From: Novacetimonas pomaceti
GTDB taxonomy: Bacteria > Pseudomonadota > Alphaproteobacteria > Acetobacterales > Acetobacteraceae
Direction of reading: 5' to 3'
Assembly (NCBI RefSeq): GCF_003207955.1
Contig: NZ_NOXG01000011.1
Location: forward strand, 1 to 64,000
DNA length: 64,000 nucleotides
Below the pieces are notes generated by a model that made no database searches, was not told the DNA's origin, and was given only the letters and a program-made list of their open reading frames with translations. A program made the position numbers and the translations under genes. This document shows, piece after piece, positions 7,462 through 15,588 of the stretch (the first letter of the stretch is position 1; each line of letters starts with the position of its first letter).

Positions 7462-7821
7462 TCAGGCTTTTGCAGGAACCTCGCCCTGCGGGGTCTGGGC
7501 GTTGACCGCCGCCGGAAGCAGATGCGCAAGGACAGGCAGGATTGTATTGGCCGGCAGGCCAACATGATCGACAAGGGCCTGCACCTGCTGATTGCCAAGC
7601 AGCGAGCGGAGTTCATCCGCAGAAATCGGCAGATTTTCGCCTGAACCGATCCATGAGCGGACCTTGTCGGTCAGCCCCGCCTGCTGGGCCTGGTCCAGAA
7701 GGGAAGAAATCATGGCGGGCGTCAGCATCTGCGACAGGTAGGAATGAATCTGCCCCGACAGTCCCGAACTGGCGGCCAGATCGGTCAGTTTTCCCATTAC
7801 ATCGTCGAAAATACCACTCAT
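7462..7821 (-). CDS. YidB-like protein (DUF937)
   Basis: A 119-residue protein starting at ATG 7821, preceded by AGGGA; the longer in-frame start at 7926 would add an AT-rich, unlikely N-terminus. It is all-helical in appearance with repeated leucine/alanine blocks (QIHSYLSQMLTPAMISSLLD, then SWIGSGENLPISADELRSLL), matching the YidB/DUF937 family, whose function is unknown. It has no signal peptide or membrane segment. Transcription is monocistronic by spacing. Confidence 0.75.
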   Translation of the reverse strand: MSGIFDDVMGKLTDLAASSGLSGQIHSYLSQMLTPAMISSLLDQAQQAGLTDKVRSWIGSGENLPISADELRSLLGNQQVQALVDHVGLPANTILPVLAHLLPAAVNAQTPQGEVPAKA

Positions 7822-7902
7822 GATCATATCCCTGAAATTCGCTACGGCGTTTTTCAATATAATCGATCTTGGATAATTATAAAAAAATATAATAAGCCAG
7901 AT

Positions 7903-7930
7903 CAAAAAAAAGCGGTGCATGCGCACCGCT
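7903..7930 (-). terminator. Intrinsic terminator of the NUDIX gene
   Basis: On the minus strand GCGGTGC pairs with GCACCGC around a 4-base loop and is followed by eight T residues, 76 bp after the NUDIX stop codon. It is a textbook Rho-independent terminator. Confidence 0.85.
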
Positions 7931-8006
7931 TGAGTTTAGGGAGGAAACGTCCAAGAAGCAGTTGCCAAGGCAAATCTGCTTCCCGGTTTTATGATGTACC
8001 TCACGC

Positions 8007-8732
8007 TTATGTGTCAACAGGAAAATCTCCGGTGATTTCGCCCGCCGTACCCTTACGGGCCAGATAGAGATGATAGGACAGGACGGTCTTGGCATCCGTC
8101 CGCCCGATCGTGGGCAGATCATGCAGCGGCAGGACATGCAGCCGGATGTTTTCATGTTCATTCGCCAGCCCCGTATGGCGCCCGTCCATTGCACGAAGGA
8201 CCTCGGCCCTGACCTCCAGTTCCGCGTAATACAGGGCGATCGCTTCGTCCGTGCCACCGGGCGAAAGCCAGACGGTGTCCAGCAGCACCAGATCGGTCTT
8301 GCGGACCTTCAAGTCCACACCGACCTCCTCGGACAGTTCACGCAGGGCGGTACTGACGAATTCCCCCCCGTCCAGCATCCCGGCTGGCAGCGCCAGAAGA
8401 TCAGGACGGGCAATCGGGACACGCGCTTCCTGCGTCAGCACCGTGCGTGGGGTTTCCCCCGGGCATGTCAGCACCAGCAGGACAGATACCGAATCCCCGC
8501 GCAGCATCGCGGCCCCGGGCACGGGCCTGCCATCATGCAGTGCATCCGCCACGGCGAATATGAACCCCACGCGCGTGCCGAACATGACGACATCGTGCAC
8601 GTCGATGCGGCGCACGTCGAAACGGGCACATAACCCGTCACGCCAGCGGACAAAATGGGGTGCTTCAAGCACGGCCGCCTGCCGCTCGGGCGGGATCAGG
8701 GAAGAAAAGTGGATCTGGACCGCATCGGACAT
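8007..8732 (-). CDS. NUDIX hydrolase
   Basis: A 241-residue protein with a NUDIX box near residues 117-138 (GMLDGGEFVSTALRELSEEV), which binds divalent metal and cleaves nucleoside diphosphate-X bonds. Between the first glutamate and RELSEE there are six residues instead of the usual seven, so it is a slightly divergent box, as in several ADP-sugar or sugar-nucleotide pyrophosphatase relatives. ATG 8732 is preferred over ATG 8741 because GGGGGA lies at the right distance. The substrate cannot be predicted from context. Confidence 0.8.
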   Translation of the reverse strand: MSDAVQIHFSSLIPPERQAAVLEAPHFVRWRDGLCARFDVRRIDVHDVVMFGTRVGFIFAVADALHDGRPVPGAAMLRGDSVSVLLVLTCPGETPRTVLTQEARVPIARPDLLALPAGMLDGGEFVSTALRELSEEVGVDLKVRKTDLVLLDTVWLSPGGTDEAIALYYAELEVRAEVLRAMDGRHTGLANEHENIRLHVLPLHDLPTIGRTDAKTVLSYHLYLARKGTAGEITGDFPVDT

Positions 8733-8864
8733 GCCTCGCATTCCCCCTTATCGAACGTCCCCTGCCCGGCCTGTCAGACGCGATGGCGGACAGGCGGTCG
8801 TTTCCTGTCCACAAACCGGGCAGACAGCCGGACAGGGAACGTCCTGCCCGGCCAAAGCAGTTTT

Positions 8865-10028
8865 TTACCGCAGGATGCCGGTATGCCCGATCGAATAACG
8901 TCCCGGCTGCGGCCAGACCGTCAGGCCATGGGGTTCCTGCCCCACCGCGATCTTACGCACCGCGCCGCTTGTCGTGTCAAATGCGTACACCACGTCATCG
9001 AACCTGCCCGACAGCCATAATGTCTTGCCGTCGGCGCTGACATTGCCCATGTCCGGGCTGCCGCCATGCGGGATGGGCCACTGCCTGACCACTTTTTCGG
9101 TGGCGAAGCTGACAACGGATACGCCACCGGCCTTGCCATGGGGCGGGCCATGGATCTTGTGCGACCCACGGTTGGCAACGTACATCATCGTGCCATCCCT
9201 GCTGGGATAAAGGCCGTGGGTGCCGACACCGGTCGGGATGAAGCCCGTTTCACGGAAACTGTCGCCATCAATGATGAACACGCCATCCGCGTGCATGTCC
9301 GCGACATAGAATGTATGGCCGTTCGGCGCCGTCAGGATATCCTGCGGCATGCCGCCACTCGACAGCTTGAGATAGCCGAGGACCGTGTGGTTCACGGTAT
9401 CCACCTTGGCCAGGTAACCACCGAATTCGCACGTAAAGATGGCATAGCGCCCGTCAATCGAGAAATCGGCGTGATTGACGCCCTTGCATCGCGGCACCGA
9501 CACGGATGTCTGCAACTGCATGGTATGGGGATCGCGGAAATCCAGCCTCTCGCGTGCTTCGGCCACCGTGATGGCCGATTTTCCATCCGGCGTGAAATAC
9601 ATGTTGTAAGGATCATCGACCGCGACCTCCGGCCCCGGCAGGGTCGTGCGCGGATCGATCGGCGTCAGGGTGCCGTTGGTCGTGCCTTCGGCATTGTTGG
9701 TGACCCACAGCGTCCGCAGGTCCCATGACGGCACGACATGCTGGGGGCTTTTGCCCACGCGGAAACGATTGACGACCTTATAGGTCTGGGGGTCGATGAC
9801 ATAGACGTTGTTCGACCGAAGGTTGGGGACATAAATCCGTGGCGGATCCTGCGCCACTTCCGGCGCGATGTGATCCGACGTCGTTTCGGTATAGATGTTG
9901 CGGGGATCCACCACCGGCGGCATGCCCGGTATTGTCTGCACCTGCTGCGCCCGCGCCGCGGACGATCCACCCCACGCCAGGGCCGCCATACATAGCCCGG
10001 ACATCAGAAACAGTTTTTTTACGGTCAT
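8865..10028 (-). CDS. Secreted YncE-type beta-propeller protein
   Basis: A 387-residue protein with a Sec signal peptide (residues 1-28, ending ARA-QQ) and repeated YVTN-type blades: RIYVPNLRSNNVYVIDPQTY, TLWVTNNAEGT, TFYVADMHADGVFIIDGDSF, MMYVANRGSHKI, TLWLSGRFDDVVYAFDTTSG. These seven-bladed propellers act in the periplasm, sometimes next to quinoprotein or peptide-cofactor systems. The gene follows the creatininase-family gene on the same strand by 49 bp, suggesting an operon of two exported proteins. Start ATG 10028 begins exactly at the signal peptide. The function is unknown. Confidence 0.8.
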   Translation of the reverse strand: MTVKKLFLMSGLCMAALAWGGSSAARAQQVQTIPGMPPVVDPRNIYTETTSDHIAPEVAQDPPRIYVPNLRSNNVYVIDPQTYKVVNRFRVGKSPQHVVPSWDLRTLWVTNNAEGTTNGTLTPIDPRTTLPGPEVAVDDPYNMYFTPDGKSAITVAEARERLDFRDPHTMQLQTSVSVPRCKGVNHADFSIDGRYAIFTCEFGGYLAKVDTVNHTVLGYLKLSSGGMPQDILTAPNGHTFYVADMHADGVFIIDGDSFRETGFIPTGVGTHGLYPSRDGTMMYVANRGSHKIHGPPHGKAGGVSVVSFATEKVVRQWPIPHGGSPDMGNVSADGKTLWLSGRFDDVVYAFDTTSGAVRKIAVGQEPHGLTVWPQPGRYSIGHTGILR

Positions 10029-10077
10029 GCAATCCACTCTCCTGCCGCCCCTATAGCACGCGGCAAAAATCTGGCAA

Positions 10078-11022
10078 TCAGGGAGAAACCGGACCGTTTT
10101 TATCGGTTTCCAGCGCCCTGAGGGCGGCCGCCACCTGCATGTCCGCCCCCACCTGTCCCAGCGCGGCGGTGGCGGGCCGGGGGTCGCCGCCATACACCCC
10201 CTGTGCCGCCCCCGGAAGGGCGGCATGCCGCAGGGCGTCCTCGCGCACCATGTCCGGCCGGATCGCCAGCATCAGGGACGTATCGCTGATATCGGCATGC
10301 ATGCCGACGTCCGCGCCCAGCCCACGCCTGCGCAGGAAACCGGCATAGGCCCCGGCGATGACGTCATAGTACGCCGCCAGATAGACCACATGCGCCCCCG
10401 TGCCGGCCCATTTGCGGTTCAGGGCCTGCGCCACGGCTTTCAGGTCCTTCTGGTACCCGCCGTGATCGCCCAGCAGGATGACACGCCGGAACCCCTGCAC
10501 CCGCAGGCTTTCCGCAGCGCCACTGACCAGTTCGCGAAACACCGCTGGCGGAATGCTGATCGTGCCGGGAAAGCGCATGTGCGACGTACGGGGCGCGGTG
10601 CCCCCTTCGGGTACATAGGCAATGGTCGGGGCGACCAGCATGTGCCCGGCCTTCTGCGCGATGCGCTGCGCCAGAACGGTGGCGCGCACGTTATGCTTTC
10701 CCACCGCGATGAACGGGCCGCTCTGTTCCGTGCCCCCCACCGGGATCACGATGCTGGTCCAGCCCTGCGCCAGCGCGTCACGGATTTCCGTCCATGTCAG
10801 CTGCGCGAACTCGACACTGCCCGGTGTGGCCGTGGCATGGGCATCCGCATGGGCGTCCCGTGGCGATGCCAGCACCATCGCGCCCGCGGCCATGCACGCG
10901 TACGCCAGCCGCCGCCACCCCGCGACCTGCCGTCGCGCGGCTTTACCCGTGCCACCTGCCACGCGGCCCGGACGGCCCACGCCGGAACCATCACACGGAC
11001 ATCCCGTTAGTTTAGCGAACAT
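10078..11022 (-). CDS. Creatininase-family amidohydrolase, exported
   Basis: A 314-residue protein with an N-terminal basic region and hydrophobic segment (AYACMAAGAMVLASP, about residues 36-50) ending AHA, a likely signal peptide, followed by a creatininase domain. The metal-site motifs are altered: IPVGGTEQSGPFIAVGKHNV replaces the canonical TEQHGPHLPLGTD, and LGDHGGYQ replaces NGHGGN, so Ser and Phe stand where the classical enzyme has metal-binding His. The glutamate is kept. Substrate is therefore not predictable; some relatives (MftE) act on peptide cofactor precursors. GGGGGT precedes ATG 11022. It is divergent from the catalase and co-oriented with the beta-propeller gene. Confidence 0.75.
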   Translation of the reverse strand: MFAKLTGCPCDGSGVGRPGRVAGGTGKAARRQVAGWRRLAYACMAAGAMVLASPRDAHADAHATATPGSVEFAQLTWTEIRDALAQGWTSIVIPVGGTEQSGPFIAVGKHNVRATVLAQRIAQKAGHMLVAPTIAYVPEGGTAPRTSHMRFPGTISIPPAVFRELVSGAAESLRVQGFRRVILLGDHGGYQKDLKAVAQALNRKWAGTGAHVVYLAAYYDVIAGAYAGFLRRRGLGADVGMHADISDTSLMLAIRPDMVREDALRHAALPGAAQGVYGGDPRPATAALGQVGADMQVAAALRALETDKNGPVSP

Positions 11023-11073
11023 TTTACCCCCGCCCTGCCAGTGTCGGCGGGTCGGTATAAAGGAGAAGACGCG

Positions 11074-13179
11074 ATGAATGCCAGCGCCATCCCGCATCCG
11101 CCCCACAGCCGGACAGGCACGGGCGGGGAGACCCATCAGACAGCGGATGACGCTGATATCCCCACCCTGACCACCCAGCAGGGCACCCCGGTCGCGGATG
11201 ACCAGAATACGCTGCGCCAGGGCGCGGATGGTCCCGCCCTGATGGAGGATTTCCATTTCCGTGAAAAAATCTTCCACTTCGATCATGAACGCATTCCCGA
11301 ACGCGTGGTCCATGCACGGGGATACGGGGCCCATGGCTATTTCGAGCTGACGGATTCCCTTGCCGATGTCTGCCATGCCGACATCTTCGGCAATGTCGGG
11401 GAAAAGACGCCGGCCTTCGTGCGCTTTTCCACCGTGGCGGGGGCAAAGGGATCGTCCGATGTCGTGCGCGACGTGCGTGGCTTCGCGGTAAAGCTTTATA
11501 CAAAGCAGGGCAACTGGGACATTGTCGGCAACAACATACCGGTCTTCTTCATCCAGGACGCCATCAAATTCCCCGACTTTGTCCACGCGGCCAAGGAAGA
11601 ACCCGATCGCGCCTTTCCGCAGGCCCAGACGGCGCATGACAATTTCTGGGATTTTGTCTCCCTCTCGCCCGAGGCCACGCACATGGTCTGCTGGGCCATG
11701 TCGGATCGCGCCATTCCGCGCTCCTTCCGCTTCATGGAGGGATTTGGCGTCCATACCTTCCGCCTGATCGATGCGCAGGGACGCTCCACCTACGTCAAAT
11801 TCCACTGGAAGCCACGTCAGGGCCTGCAGTCCGTGGTCTGGAACGAGGCGCTGAAGATCAACGGCGCGGACCCCGATTTTCACCGCCGCGACCTGTGGAA
11901 CGCCATCAACGCGGGCGATTACCCCGAATGGGACCTTGGGGTACAGCTGTTCGATGACGAATTCGCGGACCGGTTCCCCTTCGACATCCTGGACGCGACC
12001 AAGCTGATCCCCGAGGAACTGGTGCCCATCCGCCGTGTCGGCCGCCTTGTGCTGAACCGGGTGGTGGACAATTTCTTTGCCGAGACCGAACAGGTCGCCT
12101 TCTGCACCCAGAATATCGTGCCTGGCATCGATTTCACCAACGACCCGCTGCTTCAGGGGCGGAATTTTTCCTATCTCGATACCCAGACCAAGCGCCTCGG
12201 CGGTCCGAATTTCACCCATATCCCGATCAACGCGCCCAAATGCCCGTTCCATAATTTCCAGCAGGACGGGCACATGGCGATGCACAACCCGAAGGGACGG
12301 GCGAATTACGAACCCAATTCATGGCCCCAGCCGCAGGGCGGCCCACGCGAAAATCCCCGCACCGGCTACCGTTCCTTTCCGCAGGAACAGTCAGGGGCCA
12401 AGACGCGTGAGCGTTCGGCCGCGTTCGGGGATCATTACAGCCAGGCGCGCCAGTTCTATATCAGCCAGACCCCGGTCGAGCAGACCCACATGAAGGACGC
12501 CTTCGTCTTTGAACTGAGCAAGGTGGAGACGCCCGCCATCCGCATGCGCATGCTTACGCACCTGCGCAACGTGGACGAGGCGCTAGCCCGTGGCGTGGCG
12601 GACGGGCTGGGCATTACCACGCTTCCCGACGCGGCGGTCGGCCCCCTGCCGGTCCGGACGGACCTGCCGCCTTCCGACGCGCTGAGCATCCTGAAGAATG
12701 GCCCCGGCAGCTTTCGCGGGCGCAAGCTTGGCATCGTGGTGAGCGAGGGCACGGACGCCGCCCTGCTGTCCGCCGTGCAGGAAGCCGCCCATCAGGAAGG
12801 GGTGGAGACGGAACTGGTCGGGCCGCGCATCGGCAACATATCCGATGACCGGGGCAAGATCCTGCCGGTCATGCAGAAGATCAACGGCGGCCCGTCGGTC
12901 CTGTATGACGCGGTGGTCCTGCTTCCTTCCGCGCAGGGCAGCACGCTGCTGCTGGGCGAGGCGACGATGCGCGATTTCATCGCGGATGCCTTTGCCCATG
13001 CCAAGTTCATCGGATTTTCCGCATCGGCCGAACCACTGCTGGATGCGGCGGGGGTGGGTGCGTCCGAACGCGACGACGGCATCATCAGGCTGACCAAGGC
13101 CAAGGACGCGCCCGCCTTTATCAATGCCTGCGCCGCGCTGCGGTTCTGGCCGCGCGAAAAGCGCGTGCATGCGGTCTGA
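11074..13179 (+). CDS. katE: Large-subunit monofunctional catalase (HPII type)
   Basis: A 701-residue haem catalase of the large clade-2 type: the catalytic His80 (RVVHARG), the Asn near 153 (DIVGNN), the proximal haem tyrosine in GRNFSYLDTQTKRLG, and a C-terminal flavodoxin/DJ-1-like domain from about residue 540 (KLGIVVSEGTDAALLSA) that defines the HPII class. It converts hydrogen peroxide to water and oxygen in the cytoplasm, which matters in an organism with strong periplasmic oxidation. AGGAGA lies 8 bp before ATG 11074. It stands alone, divergent from the creatininase gene. Confidence 0.95.
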   Translation: MNASAIPHPPHSRTGTGGETHQTADDADIPTLTTQQGTPVADDQNTLRQGADGPALMEDFHFREKIFHFDHERIPERVVHARGYGAHGYFELTDSLADVCHADIFGNVGEKTPAFVRFSTVAGAKGSSDVVRDVRGFAVKLYTKQGNWDIVGNNIPVFFIQDAIKFPDFVHAAKEEPDRAFPQAQTAHDNFWDFVSLSPEATHMVCWAMSDRAIPRSFRFMEGFGVHTFRLIDAQGRSTYVKFHWKPRQGLQSVVWNEALKINGADPDFHRRDLWNAINAGDYPEWDLGVQLFDDEFADRFPFDILDATKLIPEELVPIRRVGRLVLNRVVDNFFAETEQVAFCTQNIVPGIDFTNDPLLQGRNFSYLDTQTKRLGGPNFTHIPINAPKCPFHNFQQDGHMAMHNPKGRANYEPNSWPQPQGGPRENPRTGYRSFPQEQSGAKTRERSAAFGDHYSQARQFYISQTPVEQTHMKDAFVFELSKVETPAIRMRMLTHLRNVDEALARGVADGLGITTLPDAAVGPLPVRTDLPPSDALSILKNGPGSFRGRKLGIVVSEGTDAALLSAVQEAAHQEGVETELVGPRIGNISDDRGKILPVMQKINGGPSVLYDAVVLLPSAQGSTLLLGEATMRDFIADAFAHAKFIGFSASAEPLLDAAGVGASERDDGIIRLTKAKDAPAFINACAALRFWPREKRVHAV

Positions 13180-13290
13180 CCCGTGCCTGCCGGCCTGACA
13201 CCCGGTCCGGCAATCCGTGATCTTTTTTACGTGCCTGCCCTTGATGCGCTATCGCCGCAGGCACAATGAAAGAGACACGGAGGGACCGAA

Positions 13291-13581
13291 ATGGACGAAA
13301 AGCCGAATGAAAAACCGCATGTCTCCATCCATTACTGCACGCGCTGCAACTGGCTGCTCCGTGCGGCATGGATGGCGCAGGAACTGCTTGCGACGTTTGG
13401 CGAGGAACTGGGCGGCGTGACCCTTGTGCCGGGAAGTGGCGGCCGTTTTGAAATCCATGTCGGTCCCCACCTGATTTGGGAACGCAGGCGCGATGGCGGT
13501 TTCCCCGGCCCGAAGGAGCTCAAGCAGAAGGTCCGCGATATCATCGCGCCCGAACGGGACATGGGCCATATCGACCGCTAG
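13291..13581 (+). CDS. SelT/SelW/SelH (Rdx) family protein
   Basis: A 96-residue thioredoxin-like protein with the redox motif CTRC at residues 16-19 (YCTRCNWLLRAAWMAQELL) and the family tail GGFPGPKELKQKVRDII. It is the cysteine form of the selenoprotein W-like Rdx family, thought to act in thiol redox chemistry, with no firmly established substrate in bacteria. It lies 111 bp downstream of katE on the same strand, which would fit an oxidative-stress role, but co-transcription is not proven. Confidence 0.88.
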   Translation: MDEKPNEKPHVSIHYCTRCNWLLRAAWMAQELLATFGEELGGVTLVPGSGGRFEIHVGPHLIWERRRDGGFPGPKELKQKVRDIIAPERDMGHIDR

Positions 13582-13634
13582 GAAGGTACGATCCCCCATT
13601 GTCCGCGCCGCGCCGCCACCCCATATGCGCAGTC

Positions 13635-14054
13635 ATGGCACATACCGCTTCATCCTCGTCCCCGTTCACGACCCGCCCGTCCCTTGACGGCACGCAAATC
13701 AGGCGCCGCGTCCAGCGCCTGCGGCGGCTGGCGACCCTGCTGGACGCAGCCTTCACGATACCGGGCACGCGCGTGCGCTGGGGGCTCGATACGCTGATCG
13801 GGGCGCTGCCGGTGGCCGGGACCGCGGTGATGGCGATCCCTTCGCTTTATATCATCTGGGAAGCATACCGGATGAACGTGCCGGGGAAAATCATCCTCCG
13901 GATGCTGGCGAACGTGCTGGTGGAACTGCTGTTCGACTTTGTCCCTGTCCTCGGCGATCTGGCGGATACGGTATACAAGGCGAACCTGCGCAATATCGAC
14001 CTTCTGGAACGGCATTTCGGCATGACGGTGGATGTTCCCTCACCCCCGCGCTGA
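13635..14054 (+). CDS. DUF4112 membrane protein
   Basis: A 139-residue protein matching DUF4112: LDAAFTIPGTRVRWGLDTLI, then GALPVAGTAVMAIPSLYII, and DFVPVLGDLADTVYKANLRN near the C-terminus. Two hydrophobic segments (about residues 57-80 and 95-115) suggest a small inner-membrane protein. ATG 13635 is 53 bp after the Rdx gene; the longer frame upstream is shadow sequence. Function of the family is unknown. Confidence 0.8.
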   Translation: MAHTASSSSPFTTRPSLDGTQIRRRVQRLRRLATLLDAAFTIPGTRVRWGLDTLIGALPVAGTAVMAIPSLYIIWEAYRMNVPGKIILRMLANVLVELLFDFVPVLGDLADTVYKANLRNIDLLERHFGMTVDVPSPPR

Positions 14055-14152
14055 CCCTGGGCGCTGACCCTTGATCCTGCGCGCCGACCTTGCGATCCGG
14101 CGCCTGTACGGATAACCCGGAACAGGATTACCGCCTGATGGGACCGCCGTTC

Positions 14153-15565
14153 ATGTTCTCTCCGCTTTCGCCCTCCATCGCCACGGTCGCCCGGATCCTG
14201 CATCAGCAGATGGGCGAACGGGTCACGACCAATGAATCGATCCGGGAACAGCACAGCCATGGCGAGGGATGGAAACGCGCCAGCCTGCCCGCGCTGGTGG
14301 TGTTCGCCGAAAGCACCGGGGACGTGGCGCTGGTCCTGCGCACCTGCCATGAACACGCGGTGGCGGTCGTGGCCTTCGGGGGCGGCACGTCGGTCGAAGG
14401 CCACGTCACCCCCGCAACGGATGCCATCAGCCTTGACCTTTCACGCATGACCCGTGTCCTGGAGGTCAATGCCGATGACCTCGACTGCCGGGTGGAAGCC
14501 GGGGTCACGCGCCAGTCGCTCAATGCGCATCTGCGCGACATGGGCATGTTCTTTCCGGTCGATCCGGGCGGGGAGGCCACGTTCGGCGGGATGTGCGCCA
14601 CCCGTGCCTCCGGCACGGCGGCGGTGCGTTACGGCACCATGCGCGAAAATGTGCTGGGGCTGCGGGTCGTCATGGCCGACGGGCGTATCGTCGATACGGG
14701 CGGGCGGGTGCGCAAGTCGTCCACCGGTTATGACCTGACCGGCCTGTTCATCGGTTCGGAAGGCACGCTGGGCATCATTACCGAAATCCAGCTGCGGCTG
14801 CATGGCATTCCCGAAACCATCGCCGCCGCGACGTGCCAGTTCGAAGATCTGGGCGATGCGGTGCGCACGGCGGTCTCCACCATACAGGTGGGCGTGCCGA
14901 TCGGGCGGATCGAGCTTCTGGACGATGCCCAGATGGAAGCCTGCATCGCCTATTCCAAGCTGGAGGACTACCGCCCCATCACGACCCTGTTCTTCGAATT
15001 CCAGGGATCGCCGGAGGCCGTGCGCGAACAGGTGGAAATGGTGGAATCCATCGCCGCCGACAATAATGGCCTCGGCTTCGTATGGAGCACGAGCCAGGAA
15101 GAACGCACCCGCCTATGGAAAGCGCGCCACAGCGCCTACTGGGCGGCCCTTGCGGCATATCCCGGTCGCAACGGCATCGCGACGGACGCCATCGTTCCCA
15201 TTTCCGCGCTGACGGAACTCATCACGGGGGTCAAGGCGGATATCGAGGCATCGGGACTGCCGGCCCCCATCGTGGGGCATGTTGGGGACGGGAATTTCCA
15301 CACCATCATCATGGTCCCCCCCGAACCCGATGGATATGAACGCGCGATGGAACTGGACCGCAGGATCGTGCGCCGGGCGCTGGCCCTGAACGGGTCATGC
15401 AGCGGCGAACACGGGATCGGCAGCGGCAAGATGGAGTTCATGGCTGCCGAACACGGCGAAAATGCGCTGGAGGTCATGCGCGCGATCAAGAAGGCCCTTG
15501 ATCCGCGGAACATCCTGAACCCCGGCAAGCTGCTGCCGCCTGCCCCTGACGCGGCCGCCGCCTGA
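14153..15565 (+). CDS. FAD-linked oxidase, D-lactate dehydrogenase (cytochrome)-like
   Basis: A 470-residue VAO-type flavoprotein. The N-terminal FAD-binding half shows VAFGGGTSVEGHV, DPGGEATFGGMCATRASGT and SSTGYDLTGLFIGSEGTLGI; the C-terminal half has VGHVGDGNFHTIIMV and the end motif NGSCSGEHGIGSGK. This combination is typical of D-lactate dehydrogenase (cytochrome) and D-2-hydroxyacid dehydrogenases such as GlcD, which oxidise D-lactate or similar acids and pass electrons to the respiratory chain. No GlcE/GlcF partners are present, favouring the single-subunit D-lactate type. The start may be ATG 14138 or 14153; 14153 has better spacing to GGGA. Confidence 0.8.
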   Translation: MFSPLSPSIATVARILHQQMGERVTTNESIREQHSHGEGWKRASLPALVVFAESTGDVALVLRTCHEHAVAVVAFGGGTSVEGHVTPATDAISLDLSRMTRVLEVNADDLDCRVEAGVTRQSLNAHLRDMGMFFPVDPGGEATFGGMCATRASGTAAVRYGTMRENVLGLRVVMADGRIVDTGGRVRKSSTGYDLTGLFIGSEGTLGIITEIQLRLHGIPETIAAATCQFEDLGDAVRTAVSTIQVGVPIGRIELLDDAQMEACIAYSKLEDYRPITTLFFEFQGSPEAVREQVEMVESIAADNNGLGFVWSTSQEERTRLWKARHSAYWAALAAYPGRNGIATDAIVPISALTELITGVKADIEASGLPAPIVGHVGDGNFHTIIMVPPEPDGYERAMELDRRIVRRALALNGSCSGEHGIGSGKMEFMAAEHGENALEVMRAIKKALDPRNILNPGKLLPPAPDAAAA

Positions 15566-15588
15566 ACCTTCCACACGCGGGGGTAACC

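Noticed and set aside
11023..12285. Minus-strand frame running from inside the catalase gene into the creatininase gene
   Set aside because: The N-terminal part is antisense to katE; the creatininase protein starts at 11022 with its own ribosome-binding site.
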